Of a DNA stretch of 64,000 bases, positions 33,431-42,496 are shown piece after piece. The DNA comes from a virus, in IMG/VR virus record IMGVR_UViG_3300029258_001504, positions 27,046 through 91,045 of that record. One strand, given 5' to 3'. Positions within the stretch are counted from its first letter, which is position 1. Each line of letters begins with the position of its first letter. The notes under the pieces are model-generated. The model saw only the letters and a program-made list of their open reading frames with translations. It was not told where the DNA came from and made no database searches. The position numbers and the translations under genes were made by a program.

Positions 33431-36043
33431 ATGCCTATGTCGATGTCCCCGCAAGTTCAAAAGGGAATGCAAGGACCGCCTCCGGCTGAACAAGCCGAAC
33501 AGTCGTTCAAGGAACGGTTCTCGCAAATGGCTTACAGCGTTCTCTTTGCTAAGTTCCCGGAACTTGCGCAGAGTGTTGTGACGTTCAAGATCTTGGAGGT
33601 GGATGCGGAAGCAGGAAACGGAGTGGGGGCATTTGTCGTGCTCCACAACCAGCTCCCCATCTACATTCCGGTGGTGCTTGTGGATGGACAGCTCAAACCC
33701 GTAGAGATGTTCTACTACAAGAAGCTGAATATCTTCCTCCCGCTCGACAACGCGTGGCTCGAGGAAATTACCAAGATGTCTCTTGACGAGATGGGAGGTG
33801 CCGAAAACGCGCCGCAGACAGTTCCGCGAGATGTCAGCGTGCGTAACCTCGTGCTTCCACCCTACACTACCGGGCGCTACGGTTACGCTAGTGCTGAAGA
33901 CGTTCCTGCGGAGGTTGTGGACAGCGGAGTTGCGGCAATGGTGAAAGCCGCACAAGATCATACTCTTGAGATTCACCCGCAGTTTCTCAACATGTTGAGT
34001 TCCGGTAACCAGCTACTGCTGGACAGCGTAAAGGTTGCTTTTGAGAAGCACCCGCCCCTCCTCCAGAAGATCGCTAAAGTTTACGGGGTAAAGCCTCTCA
34101 AAGAAGCGATGGTCTCGGGATACACTAAGGTTGCGGAGAGCGTGAAAGTCGCAAGTGCTCCCTCGCGTGTGCGCGTGGTCACGAAAAGTGCGTCCCCCCA
34201 GGAGATCAGGGAAATTTTTGGTGACCGCGCTAAAGAGGCCTTCGCTACGATCATGAAGCAGGGCTATGACGTGGCGGATAACCGGGAAGGCAACACCCTC
34301 AACCGCGCTATCAAGGTGGAGGGTGAGCGCTTTCTTCAAGAGCCCGACGCTAATGGGGGGTGGTACCGCCTTTATTTTGTAGACGGAAATCCTGACGTCT
34401 ATTTTGTAGTTCCGTGGCCTGTGAGCAGGTACGGAGATAACCGTATTCGTTCCTACTACGGACCGCAACGTCACCGTGTCCCCAAGAAGTTCTTGGCTAT
34501 TAGCAAGGACATGAAAGAAGCATTCGTGTGTGAGGGTTTGATGGGGGAGCCTGTCAATTTTGACAAGGACGTTCAGGGCAGCGCTTTGTTCAAGCTTCTG
34601 GAGAAGGGGACGGGGAGCACACGCCCCAAGGCTAATTCCTACGGGTTCTTCTTGGTTCCGGATTCTAAGAACCCGCAAGCGACGGAGCCCATGCGTATCC
34701 AGTTCGCTATTAGCGATGGTGGGAAAGAGAAGTACGTTCGGGAGTACAGTGATTGTCGTTACGTTATTGATGATGACCCCTCCCGTAAGTACATGGAGGC
34801 AGCGGTGAAGGGTCAGGTGGTGTTCTTGCCGAAAAACACGACATGGGTCAATCTCATGTCGAATGCCACGGACAAGAATTCCCCCACCAATTACGATAGT
34901 GAGGCTCGTCAGCGTATGAAGCGCAATTCGGTCATGCGCGACCCTAAGCTCATTACTCGTTGGCTCGACGGAAAAATGCAGGAAGGTGGGGCGAAAGTCG
35001 CGACAGTGCGTAGCGATGGTGCGGGCTTCTGGCGTGTAGAAAATGGGGAGCGTTCCTACAATTTCGTAGACGCCTTGGAAAAGGTTGCCACGCACTACCA
35101 CATCCCAGCAACAGAGGCGGCGGGGATCCTCAAAGAGGCGCAGGACCACGGTAAGGCGAATATCCGAATTGTTAAGGGCGGGGATGCGATTGGGGACTTC
35201 TTGTCCGGTCTGTACAAAGAGGCGCAGTCTCCCATGGACATGCAGCAGACTGCTCAGATGCCAGCGGGTCAGATGCCGCCGCAGGGCGCTATGGATCCGT
35301 CGATGGGGCAAATGGATCCGTCGATGGGGCAGATGCCCCCACAGCAACCGTCACTGAGCCCCACAGACTTGGCGATCACTGAAGCAGTGCAGCAACTCCA
35401 ACAACAGAGTGAGATGGAGATGCAGCAGATGCAGTCGCAGGCTGAACAAACACAGCAAGCGATGCAGCAACAGGCACAGCAGACGCAGCAGCTCGTTGGG
35501 TTGCTCCAAGGTATCCAACAGCGCTCCTCGGAGATCGGACAATCAGCGGGAGGGATGGTCCCTCCTGAGGCTACTGGGGCACCCGCGGCAGCGGCAGAGA
35601 TGCTTGCTCCTCAGCCGCCCATGGAAGAGCCACCTCCCCCCATGCCAGTCATGGACCAGGGTGAAAATTTGACCCCTGACATAGTAGCTGATCAGATCAA
35701 TCCGGAGCTCATCGACCAAGCAGAGGGCTTGCAAGATGAGGGCGTTTTCGATACCGCCGCAATTTCTATGATGGCAGCAGCCCCCGTTCTCCAAGACGTA
35801 GTTTCGACATACGTCCCAAACATGGAGAAATGCCTCGATAATGTGGGCCGGGTACTGCTGACTCTGTGGATGACCGAAGGAGACACGAAGAAATCAATAG
35901 GCGACGAAGCCTTTGTTGTCTTGGAAGACAAACTCCGGACAGTTTTCAAGTCTCTTGGGGATGTGGTCATTAACTTGAGCCAAAATGCAGTGAGCACACT
36001 TCCTGACGCACAAGCACAGCAAGGGCCTGCCGCGGAGATTTAA
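33431..36043 (+). CDS. Large structural-module protein with Gln/Met-rich region
   Basis: An 870-residue protein of unknown family. Residues 1-600 appear folded and carry repeated K-[VIA]-A peptides (VKAAQ, VKVAF, QKIAKV, TKVAESVKVAS, AKVATV, EKVATH, YKEAQ). Residues about 605-735 are methionine-, glutamine- and proline-rich, with a 21-bp tandem duplication at 35291-35331 encoding DPSMGQM twice. The C-terminal 120 residues are helical. The stop overlaps the next start (TAATG). It is probably a virion component by location. Confidence 0.65.
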   Translation: MPMSMSPQVQKGMQGPPPAEQAEQSFKERFSQMAYSVLFAKFPELAQSVVTFKILEVDAEAGNGVGAFVVLHNQLPIYIPVVLVDGQLKPVEMFYYKKLNIFLPLDNAWLEEITKMSLDEMGGAENAPQTVPRDVSVRNLVLPPYTTGRYGYASAEDVPAEVVDSGVAAMVKAAQDHTLEIHPQFLNMLSSGNQLLLDSVKVAFEKHPPLLQKIAKVYGVKPLKEAMVSGYTKVAESVKVASAPSRVRVVTKSASPQEIREIFGDRAKEAFATIMKQGYDVADNREGNTLNRAIKVEGERFLQEPDANGGWYRLYFVDGNPDVYFVVPWPVSRYGDNRIRSYYGPQRHRVPKKFLAISKDMKEAFVCEGLMGEPVNFDKDVQGSALFKLLEKGTGSTRPKANSYGFFLVPDSKNPQATEPMRIQFAISDGGKEKYVREYSDCRYVIDDDPSRKYMEAAVKGQVVFLPKNTTWVNLMSNATDKNSPTNYDSEARQRMKRNSVMRDPKLITRWLDGKMQEGGAKVATVRSDGAGFWRVENGERSYNFVDALEKVATHYHIPATEAAGILKEAQDHGKANIRIVKGGDAIGDFLSGLYKEAQSPMDMQQTAQMPAGQMPPQGAMDPSMGQMDPSMGQMPPQQPSLSPTDLAITEAVQQLQQQSEMEMQQMQSQAEQTQQAMQQQAQQTQQLVGLLQGIQQRSSEIGQSAGGMVPPEATGAPAAAAEMLAPQPPMEEPPPPMPVMDQGENLTPDIVADQINPELIDQAEGLQDEGVFDTAAISMMAAAPVLQDVVSTYVPNMEKCLDNVGRVLLTLWMTEGDTKKSIGDEAFVVLEDKLRTVFKSLGDVVINLSQNAVSTLPDAQAQQGPAAEI

Positions 36044-36756
36044 TGCCTGCACGGGACATCAACCCGGAGCGGCGATGGCACGCTCTGCTTAAGGCAGTAG
36101 ACAAGGGGAAACCTCCTAAAAAGGGGTCGTATCTCTTAGATGTCTACAATGTGGTAGTCGGAAAAGCCCAAGACACAGATATCGAATACGCTTTGGACAT
36201 TGTGCGCGTACGTGAACACCGGGAAGTTATCCAAGCATTCCTCTACTGTGAATCCACCCTTGAGCGTATCAGCGAAGTTCTAGAGATTGATCTGCGGGTT
36301 CTGGAACACGTTGAGAAGTTGGTGATGGATTCGTCGCAGTTCAGAAACAAGCTGGAGCGCCTTACCTACGTACGCAAGCTGCTGCATAACGACAAGGCTT
36401 TGTCTGACCACGGGCGCGAGTGCGTTCAAATGGGGCTTACCCACGGGCCGGAAATTTTGTCACACCATTTCCGGATGGGGAATGAAGACATTAAGATCGA
36501 TCCCAAAAAAATGATAGAGCACTTCATAGTAACTGCGTATTATTTAAGTGCGAACGCGAGAGGTAACTCTATTACTGCGGATGTAACAAAACAGTCGCGT
36601 TTATGGATGCAAGACAGCATCAAGTATCTGGAAGCGCGTAAGGATGCTGAGGGTGGTATCGACGCGGATAGCGAAGCCATGATGGCTATCGAAGAACGTC
36701 AAGCAACCATCAGCGCCGAAGACCTGGGCATAGATCCCAGTGACATCTACCACTGA
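36043..36756 (+). CDS. Unknown helical protein
   Basis: A 237-residue soluble, mostly helical protein whose ATG overlaps the preceding stop. A segment around 75-95 (STLERISEVLEIDLRVLEHVEKLV) looks like a DNA-binding-type helix-turn-helix; by that and by size it could be a small terminase subunit or a capsid assembly factor. No family match is claimed. Confidence 0.65.
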   Translation: MPARDINPERRWHALLKAVDKGKPPKKGSYLLDVYNVVVGKAQDTDIEYALDIVRVREHREVIQAFLYCESTLERISEVLEIDLRVLEHVEKLVMDSSQFRNKLERLTYVRKLLHNDKALSDHGRECVQMGLTHGPEILSHHFRMGNEDIKIDPKKMIEHFIVTAYYLSANARGNSITADVTKQSRLWMQDSIKYLEARKDAEGGIDADSEAMMAIEERQATISAEDLGIDPSDIYH

Positions 36757-36768
36757 GGCGAGGGCGAT

Positions 36769-37578
36769 ATGTTAGTCAAGACCGATTTCGAAAAAGCCGC
36801 TGAGAAGATTGCGTCCCAGTTTATTTCTCCGGACTGCGACCAGACTATCAATCAACTCTCGCAGAAGGTCGCGGCTGATAACAACCTCAACCCGGAGCAG
36901 ATTCGCACACTGGTGAGGGTCGCGAACGTGCAAGTTTTCGGAAAGGTCTTTCAGCAGAAGGAAGGCTCGGATCGGAATATCACCTTCGATCCAGGCGACG
37001 CCGAGGTTGTTATCGAAGCGCTGTACGACGACGCTAAGTCTCTGAAAGTGGGTTCGGAGAAGACCGCAGGGTACAGCCGCACTTCCGATTACTACAGTGA
37101 TCTGTACACCATCGAACAGGTGAAAGTCGCATCAGCAGAACCTCAGCCGGAAAAGCCTCGCTATTCCAAACCCGAGTTAGCGATGCAGCTCAAGAGAGCT
37201 TCTGACCGTTTCCGAATGGAAGGACGCCAGGCTAGCCAGCGTTGGAAGATGGCTATGGAGACGGCGGTTTCCTGCTATCGAAAAGCGCACGGTTTGAAGA
37301 TAGCAGAAGCGTTTCCTTCTTTCGAGAAGGATGCACTGTCCGCAAATACGGATGTGGCCCCTGAAGTGCAGGCTTTGCGGGCTATGGTGACAGGTGACAA
37401 GGTCGCGGCGTACCCGGATACTCAACTGTCCGAAATCCAAGACCGACATGTGGCAGTGATGGACCAAGACACCCAAGAGATTTTCAAATACGTCAAGACT
37501 GCTGCCGCTGCACGGCTGGTGTACGAGGAGTGTGACCTCTGCGAAAAGAAAATCGCGGAAAGTTTGGGAGATCTTTGA
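36769..37578 (+). CDS. Unknown protein with repeated K-x-A peptides
   Basis: A 269-residue helical protein with a high density of the recurrent peptide: EKAAEKIAS, QKVAADN, EKTAGYS, VKVASAEP, LKIAEA, DKVAAYP and VKTAAAA. It ends in CDLCEKK. The motifs are spread over the whole length rather than forming one tandem repeat. GGCGAGGGCG precedes the ATG. Probably a virion-associated protein; function unknown. Confidence 0.65.
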   Translation: MLVKTDFEKAAEKIASQFISPDCDQTINQLSQKVAADNNLNPEQIRTLVRVANVQVFGKVFQQKEGSDRNITFDPGDAEVVIEALYDDAKSLKVGSEKTAGYSRTSDYYSDLYTIEQVKVASAEPQPEKPRYSKPELAMQLKRASDRFRMEGRQASQRWKMAMETAVSCYRKAHGLKIAEAFPSFEKDALSANTDVAPEVQALRAMVTGDKVAAYPDTQLSEIQDRHVAVMDQDTQEIFKYVKTAAAARLVYEECDLCEKKIAESLGDL

Positions 37579-38282
37579 TGCCGAAAGCATTACCAGGTAA
37601 AACTGCACCAGGCGCTTTTAAAAAAGTGCTGCAGTGGATCAAGGACAACCCCAAGAAATCTACCGGCATTGCCGCGGGTACCGCGGGAGTGTTGGGTACC
37701 GCCGCAGCTGTCCCTCGAGCAGGTAGAGAAGGCCGTAAGCTGGAGGCAGAGATCATGCAGAACTACACGGGGGCCCCCGGGGGGAAGTTTGTCTACGCTG
37801 AGCTCGAAGCGTTCAGCACCCGCAAACGCTATCTTGGAGAAAAGATAGCCCTCAACAAAACAGCGTCTGAGGGTTTGCCCGGTTATGCGGATCTAGTGGG
37901 AGGTGCCGAGACAGGATTTGCGTCCGCCCTTGGAAAGGGCGTCGCACAATCCGGCTTGGAAGCGCTTGGGAAGCTCATTCGGGGAACTGCACGAAGCGTT
38001 AAAGAGCGCATGGTCCTGGACAAAAAACGAGAAGGGATCGTTGATCACATCATGAGTTACGACCCTATCGTATCCGTTCAAGAGCGCGTCAATCCCGGAT
38101 CCACTATCCAGGCGTACTCTACGATGGTGAAGTTTGCTCCAACGCTCAGCACTGATCCCAACGTTGTCACGTCGTTTCTCCGTGAGGCGTCCCAGTCGGA
38201 AGGTGGCATCAACCCTCTGACTGTTCAACAGTTGGCAAAAACGGAAGAATCGATTAACAAGGCTCTAGGGAGGATGCAATGA
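37578..38282 (+). CDS. Unknown protein with N-terminal hydrophobic segment
   Basis: A 234-residue protein; the ATG at 37578 overlaps the preceding stop (TGATG). Residues about 30-48 (TGIAAGTAGVLGTAAAVP) form a short glycine/alanine-rich hydrophobic segment after a basic N-terminus. NKTASEG carries the recurrent peptide. The C-terminal half is helical. The stop overlaps the next start (ATGA). Possible internal virion or membrane-active protein. Confidence 0.65.
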   Translation: MPKALPGKTAPGAFKKVLQWIKDNPKKSTGIAAGTAGVLGTAAAVPRAGREGRKLEAEIMQNYTGAPGGKFVYAELEAFSTRKRYLGEKIALNKTASEGLPGYADLVGGAETGFASALGKGVAQSGLEALGKLIRGTARSVKERMVLDKKREGIVDHIMSYDPIVSVQERVNPGSTIQAYSTMVKFAPTLSTDPNVVTSFLREASQSEGGINPLTVQQLAKTEESINKALGRMQ

Positions 38283-38497
38283 CCGAATTCGAAATCCTGG
38301 ATCAACTGCTTCCGGAAAACCTGAAAGTGGCGATGGCTACCGGGAACGCGGATGCGATCACTACAGCTCAGACTGGGATGTCACGGTTCGAGTTCGGCGA
38401 TATCGCTCTTTCTGTGGGCGAGAAGATCGCATCTCGCCACTTGAGTAACCGGAAAGTTGCGCGCGGACTCTTGGCGCTGGCTAACCTGAAAGGTTAA
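38279..38497 (+). CDS. Small unknown protein
   Basis: A 72-residue soluble protein, coupled to its upstream neighbour by an ATGA overlap. It has SVGEKIASRH near the C-terminus. No domain is recognised. Its place in a tightly packed run of small genes before the probable prohead protease suggests a capsid-assembly role. Confidence 0.6.
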   Translation: MTEFEILDQLLPENLKVAMATGNADAITTAQTGMSRFEFGDIALSVGEKIASRHLSNRKVARGLLALANLKG

Positions 38498-38502
38498 GAG
38501 TC

Positions 38503-38874
38503 ATGCGGAAGTTTGCGGAAGAGGTTTCTCGCATCGCACACAGCATCGGTAAGATGGATGTCCTCGCAGTGAAAGTCGCGTCCGAAGTCGCAAGTGCGCA
38601 GACCCAAGCAACTTGCGCCAAGGTAGCGAGCGGGCTTTACGACGTAATCCTAGAGAAAGCCGCCTCCGACAGTGAGGGGGATGTCTGCGAGCTAGTCGTG
38701 AAAATGGCTGCATCTTTGGAAATGCCTGAGATCCCCAATGAGATGAAAGCTAAGATCGCAGCAGCGGTAGCTGTGGACGCGTCTTTGGACCGTGCACTGA
38801 AGACCGAGAAGACAGCAGCTGTGCGTCTCTTCGGTCGTGAGTATATCTCAGAGTTGTTGAGGGAAGTGCTGTAG
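38503..38874 (+). CDS. Small helical protein with K-[VTM]-A peptides
   Basis: A 123-residue, all-helical, alanine-rich protein with VKVASEVAS, AKVASG, EKAASD, VKMAAS and EKTAAV. It contains single scattered cysteines and no catalytic motif. It stops one base into the GTG start of the protease-like gene, with GAGGGAAG serving that start. Function unknown. Confidence 0.6.
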   Translation: MRKFAEEVSRIAHSIGKMDVLAVKVASEVASAQTQATCAKVASGLYDVILEKAASDSEGDVCELVVKMAASLEMPEIPNEMKAKIAAAVAVDASLDRALKTEKTAAVRLFGREYISELLREVL

Positions 38875-40961
38875 TGCTTTCAAAAGTCTTACACCTGGAT
38901 CCGTATTTCCCCACCGGGGAGCTCACTGTTCAACCTGTTAAGCTCTGGGCCAACGGGCGCGTCTGTCAGGAAGAGGTGACAAAGTACGCCAGCGTAGGGT
39001 CCGACTACTTCCGTACGATTGAGCCGATCCCAGGACACTCTATCGTATACGTCTTGGCAGTCAGTGCTTGGGAGACGTACGGAGAGAACCGGAACGGAGA
39101 CGGCTTCCCTGAGCATCCTTTCAAAGAGGACATGTCTCCTCCATGGATTGCTCCCGACGATACCCTTCCGCTCCACTACAAGACTTTCGAGCAGTTCGGT
39201 TACAACTACCGACACCACGTAAACAAAGATCCGAAGAAGGCCGTCGGAAAGGTCATGAAGGCGTTCTGGAATCCGGCGATGCACCGTGTAGAGCTCCTGA
39301 TTGACTTGGACAACGCCAAGGCTCCTGACCTGGCCCAGCGCATAGAAGCCGGGGAATTCCCTCCTGTGAGCATGGGGACCAGGGTGAAGTACGATGTGTG
39401 CAACATCTGCGGGAACCGTGCGCCTACTCGTGCGCAGTACTGCGACCACCTGAAGTTTCAGATGAAGCAGACGTTGCCGGATGGGCGCACCGTCTGCGCT
39501 CTGAACCCTAAGCCCAAGTTCTTTGATATCTCGTGGGTGTTCAAACCCGCCGACCCGACCGCCTACATGATGAAGAAGGTCGCGGAAGCTCCCTACGAAA
39601 TTTCAGGCGCAAACGCCGGGGAGTACCTGGATAAGATGGCGGAGCGGAAGCTTGCAGCGCGTAAGCTAGCGGTCATCGACAAGATTGTGCAAGGGTATCC
39701 TGTCGATGCTAAGACTGAGGGTTTTGATGTCGCGGATGTGCACAACTTGAAGGCCATGCGCGAGACCATCCTCTCCTCAGCCCAGTGTGCTCCTGAACTC
39801 CCAGACGACACACTGCGGAATCTCTCAGCTCACCCAATTAACAAGGTGCTTTCCACATTGATGGCGGGTGGGATGTCGCTTTCGACGCCGGAAATTACCA
39901 AGATCGTGGTCTACAAGTCCTTCCCCAAGGCGCAGCTGGGCGACGACGTACTAGACAAGTGCGTAGCTATCCAGCGTCCCATTATGGATTTCTTGGGGGA
40001 CTGCCCGCAGGTTCTGGACCAGATGGTAAAGTCTGGAATGTTAGACCTGGGGGTCGAACATGTAGATCCGAAGATCGCCGAAGAAGTGGACGCTTACTTC
40101 GAGAAACGCTCGGGTATTCCCCAGTACCTGAAACGACAACTCACCCCGACCTCTTTGAGAGACACTCCCGACCCTCGTACGTCTCCCCTCACGGTCACGG
40201 ACCCCGCGACAGGGACGGTGTACGGGACTACGAGAGGCGCAGCTATCTCCGCGCATGATGAGATCGCCAAGAAGAACTTGCTGAAAGCCCTTGGAGGAGC
40301 AGCGCTTCTCGGGGGGTCGTATAAGCTTCTGGGGAGCGGTCTTGAACGTTTAGGGCACGGGAAGCTTAAACCCCTGCTGGCTCTTTCGTTAGGGACACTC
40401 GGAGTGACGCAGTTCCCGAAGATGGGTCCGCACTACATGACTGATCAGGGGGTGCCTATCCCCACGCTCACCGAGATGGTTCCGAAGCAGGCGTCCGTGG
40501 GTAACGTTACCAAGTCTCTTGCGTTGCCTGCGTTAGGTACGCTGGCAGCTATGTCCGCGCTGGGATTGGATTACCAATCACGCCTCCGGCGTGGTGAGCC
40601 CGTTGGCCACCCGGCACTTCCGTTGTCTCGTAGACTACTGGACCGAGTGGAGGGCTTCGCACATGAGCATCCGATCATCACCGCTGTAGGTGGCACGATG
40701 GCTCTCAAAGGGCTGGGACGTCTTCCTGTTGTACAGAAGGGCGTAGGGCATGCCTCTCGTGCCGGAAAATTCGTAAAAGATAAGGCAAGAGCCGCATCCG
40801 AAAAGGTCAAGGACGCGATGCGGGACTTGGCTGCCGAGCAAGTAAAGATGTCTGAGCTACTGGAACCTGACATGCCGACACCATCCGGTACTGTCGAGCT
40901 TCCTGATGTGGACTTGGATAAGGTAGCAACGAAAATCGGAGTGTTGATCTGGGAGGGGTGA
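38874..40961 (+). CDS. Putative prohead protease with long C-terminal extension
   Basis: A 695-residue protein starting with GTG. Residues 60-200 carry a pattern like phage head-maturation serine proteases: NRNGDGFPEHPF, YNYRHHVNKDP (H114/H115), VELLIDLDNAKAP and FPPVSMGTRV (S166), then a zinc-type C176, C179, C190, H192 site. Histidine and serine at these places suit an assemblin-type dyad. The C-terminal 280 residues are different: hydrophobic glycine-rich segments (KALGGAALLGGSYK, LALPALGTLAAM) and K-x-A peptides (PKQASV, DKVATK). Such a long tail is unusual for a prohead protease and may be a fused internal virion part. Confidence in the protease call is moderate. Confidence 0.55.
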   Translation: MLSKVLHLDPYFPTGELTVQPVKLWANGRVCQEEVTKYASVGSDYFRTIEPIPGHSIVYVLAVSAWETYGENRNGDGFPEHPFKEDMSPPWIAPDDTLPLHYKTFEQFGYNYRHHVNKDPKKAVGKVMKAFWNPAMHRVELLIDLDNAKAPDLAQRIEAGEFPPVSMGTRVKYDVCNICGNRAPTRAQYCDHLKFQMKQTLPDGRTVCALNPKPKFFDISWVFKPADPTAYMMKKVAEAPYEISGANAGEYLDKMAERKLAARKLAVIDKIVQGYPVDAKTEGFDVADVHNLKAMRETILSSAQCAPELPDDTLRNLSAHPINKVLSTLMAGGMSLSTPEITKIVVYKSFPKAQLGDDVLDKCVAIQRPIMDFLGDCPQVLDQMVKSGMLDLGVEHVDPKIAEEVDAYFEKRSGIPQYLKRQLTPTSLRDTPDPRTSPLTVTDPATGTVYGTTRGAAISAHDEIAKKNLLKALGGAALLGGSYKLLGSGLERLGHGKLKPLLALSLGTLGVTQFPKMGPHYMTDQGVPIPTLTEMVPKQASVGNVTKSLALPALGTLAAMSALGLDYQSRLRRGEPVGHPALPLSRRLLDRVEGFAHEHPIITAVGGTMALKGLGRLPVVQKGVGHASRAGKFVKDKARAASEKVKDAMRDLAAEQVKMSELLEPDMPTPSGTVELPDVDLDKVATKIGVLIWEG

Positions 40962-40970
40962 AAACCTCTC

Positions 40971-40999
40971 TTGTAAAACTTCGTTGTGCATCCTATCAT
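40971..40999 (+). promoter_or_regulatory. Promoter TTGTAA-17-TATCAT before the capsid operon
   Basis: TTGTAA and TATCATTGG are separated by 17 bp in the gap upstream of the gene at 41029, which has a GAGG site. It probably drives the capsid block ending with the major capsid protein. Confidence 0.6.
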
Positions 41000-41028
41000 T
41001 GGGTGCGTAACTTGAAGCGAGGTAAAAA

Positions 41029-41652
41029 ATGGAGTTGCAACAGCTGATCGAGCAATTCAATCCTGAGGGTTCTGGCAGCGAGAAAACCGCCAGCGAAGGC
41101 GACGCTGCTGCGCCCGTTAACACGGACGAGCTGAAGGGGGCTTTGGGTGATCTGCTCGAGGAAGGTCAGCAAAAAGAAGCTGCCGTTGCCGAGGGCAACC
41201 CCATCGACGGTCTCGTGAAGATGGCCGAAGAGCTCACCGAGCTGGACAAGGAAGCGGAAGAGTCGCACGTGCGCAACCTCGCGATTGCGTTTGCGGACTC
41301 CGCTCATCGCCGGTGGAACGAGCTCAACGAGAAGGTCGGGTCGGTTATCGATACGAGCCCTCTCGCTGACGCGGTGAAGCTAGCTGCCCAGCAGGGACAC
41401 GCAGATGCCACCGAGGCTCTTCAAGGTCAGCAGAAAGAAGCTTCGCAGGAAGAGCAGTTCCAGCAGATCGTGAAGCTGGCAGAGGCCGGTGACGCGGAAG
41501 CTCAAGAGTTCCTGCAGAAGCTGGCTGCTGAAGAGTACGAAGCTGGGCAGCAGGCTGCTCTGGAAGAGGTCCACAAGACCGCGTCGGTCGAGTTCCTCAA
41601 AGGCGCTGGCGAAGTTCAGGCTCTCCTGACGCTCGCTCAAGCTCAAGAGTAA
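41029..41652 (+). CDS. Acidic coiled protein, possible scaffolding protein
   Basis: A 207-residue glutamate/alanine/glutamine-rich, helical protein. The N-terminus is LQQLIEQFNPEG followed by SEKTASEGD; later EEGQQKEAA, VKLAAQQ and VKLAEAG. It sits at the head of the capsid operon, five genes before the major capsid protein. Size, acidity and predicted helicity fit a scaffold cleaved or expelled during maturation; no family match is claimed. Confidence 0.6.
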   Translation: MELQQLIEQFNPEGSGSEKTASEGDAAAPVNTDELKGALGDLLEEGQQKEAAVAEGNPIDGLVKMAEELTELDKEAEESHVRNLAIAFADSAHRRWNELNEKVGSVIDTSPLADAVKLAAQQGHADATEALQGQQKEASQEEQFQQIVKLAEAGDAEAQEFLQKLAAEEYEAGQQAALEEVHKTASVEFLKGAGEVQALLTLAQAQE

Positions 41653-41653
41653 G

Positions 41654-41752
41654 ATGTACGGACACGACACCATCCGCACCTACGCTGAGCTTTATAAGAT
41701 GGCCTACGAGGTCATGGTGAAGCGTTATGGTGTTGAAGGAGCGACGGCATGA
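41654..41752 (+). CDS. Very small protein (32 aa) in the capsid operon
   Basis: A 32-codon frame between the scaffold-like gene and the next gene, starting 1 nt after the preceding stop and overlapping the next start (ATGA). It encodes MYGHDTIRTYAELYKMAYE and a short tail, an amphipathic helix. It has no own Shine-Dalgarno sequence and would depend on coupling. The exact tiling between two coupled genes supports it as real. Confidence 0.5.
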   Translation: MYGHDTIRTYAELYKMAYEVMVKRYGVEGATA

Positions 41753-41979
41753 AGCGTCTGCCCAACGTCCGTGAAGTCATGTCGGCTGTGAAGTCGGCTG
41801 TGGAACCTTCGCGACTGGAGAAGCAAGCGGCGGCACTCCCCGAAGCTTCGATGTCCGCGGAGGTAGCGAAGGACCTCATTAAGGTAGCTCGTGAAATTAG
41901 GGATGGGAGTTTTGCTCCCGTGACCTATAATGAGGTCATGAATTTTGGGTCGCAAGTGAAAGAGGCGGTTTCGAAATGA
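41749..41979 (+). CDS. Small unknown helical protein
   Basis: A 76-residue basic, helical protein with EKQAAALP and IKVAREI. It is coupled by ATGA overlaps at both ends. It is part of the run of small genes before the major capsid protein; function unknown. Confidence 0.6.
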   Translation: MKRLPNVREVMSAVKSAVEPSRLEKQAAALPEASMSAEVAKDLIKVAREIRDGSFAPVTYNEVMNFGSQVKEAVSK

Positions 41980-42134
41980 CCACTGCTGAGCAACTACGGA
42001 AGCTCGCCAGCGATCTTCGCAAGGCCTCGGAGCAGGTGCAGCAGGAACGTACGCAGAAGTGTGCGCAGGTGCTGGTTGCGGTCCAAGGACTGAACGCGCT
42101 TCGTCGGCGACTTGTAGGAGAGGATAAGCGATGA
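41976..42134 (+). CDS. Small coiled-coil protein (52 aa)
   Basis: A 52-residue amphipathic helix: RKLASDLRKASEQVQQERT, then a hydrophobic half and a basic end. The start and stop overlap neighbouring genes by 4 bp and 4 bp (ATGA), so it is translationally coupled and almost certainly expressed. It carries the recurrent KLAS peptide. Function unknown. Confidence 0.6.
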   Translation: MTTAEQLRKLASDLRKASEQVQQERTQKCAQVLVAVQGLNALRRRLVGEDKR

Positions 42135-42484
42135 AAATCGACGCCGAAATGCTGCCGAAGATCGCTACGGTCCTCGAGAAGCTAGCGGACTATGTTGAGC
42201 AGATCGAGTCCGGTAAGCAGAACGAGGAACAGACGAAGCGAGCGACGGCTGCCAAGAACCTCGCGGAAAAGATCGGCATGATCACCGGTGAGAACCCGGA
42301 TGAGAAAGTTGTCGAGAAGCTCGCGGGACTCGACCCCGAAGTGGCTGAGATGATCGGAAAGTTCGCCGGTGAGTCTACCGGCGTGGATTCCATGGGCGGT
42401 CCAGAAGAACGAGACACGGAAAAGACGGCGTCCGCAGGAGAGTCCGCTGACGCGCGTTTCATCAGTTGGGTCACTGGACCTTAA
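42131..42484 (+). CDS. Small unknown helical protein before the capsid genes
   Basis: A 117-residue acidic helical protein: PKIATVLEKLADYVEQ, EKLAGLDPE, then TEKTASAGES and a C-terminal FISWVTGP. GGAGAGG precedes the start. It lies just upstream of the probable decoration and major capsid genes. The EKTAS peptide separates the helical part from a short C-terminal tail. Confidence 0.6.
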   Translation: MKIDAEMLPKIATVLEKLADYVEQIESGKQNEEQTKRATAAKNLAEKIGMITGENPDEKVVEKLAGLDPEVAEMIGKFAGESTGVDSMGGPEERDTEKTASAGESADARFISWVTGP

Positions 42485-42496
42485 ACGGAGGATGCG

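Noticed and set aside
34013-35347. A 444-codon minus-strand open frame
   Set aside because: It lies inside the 870-residue plus-strand gene, has no ribosome site or promoter, and its sequence is typical of a shadow frame rich in His, Arg and Leu.
35849-35857. Another GGTACTGCT copy in the 870-residue protein gene
   Set aside because: A single copy in coding sequence without flanking hairpins is expected by chance.
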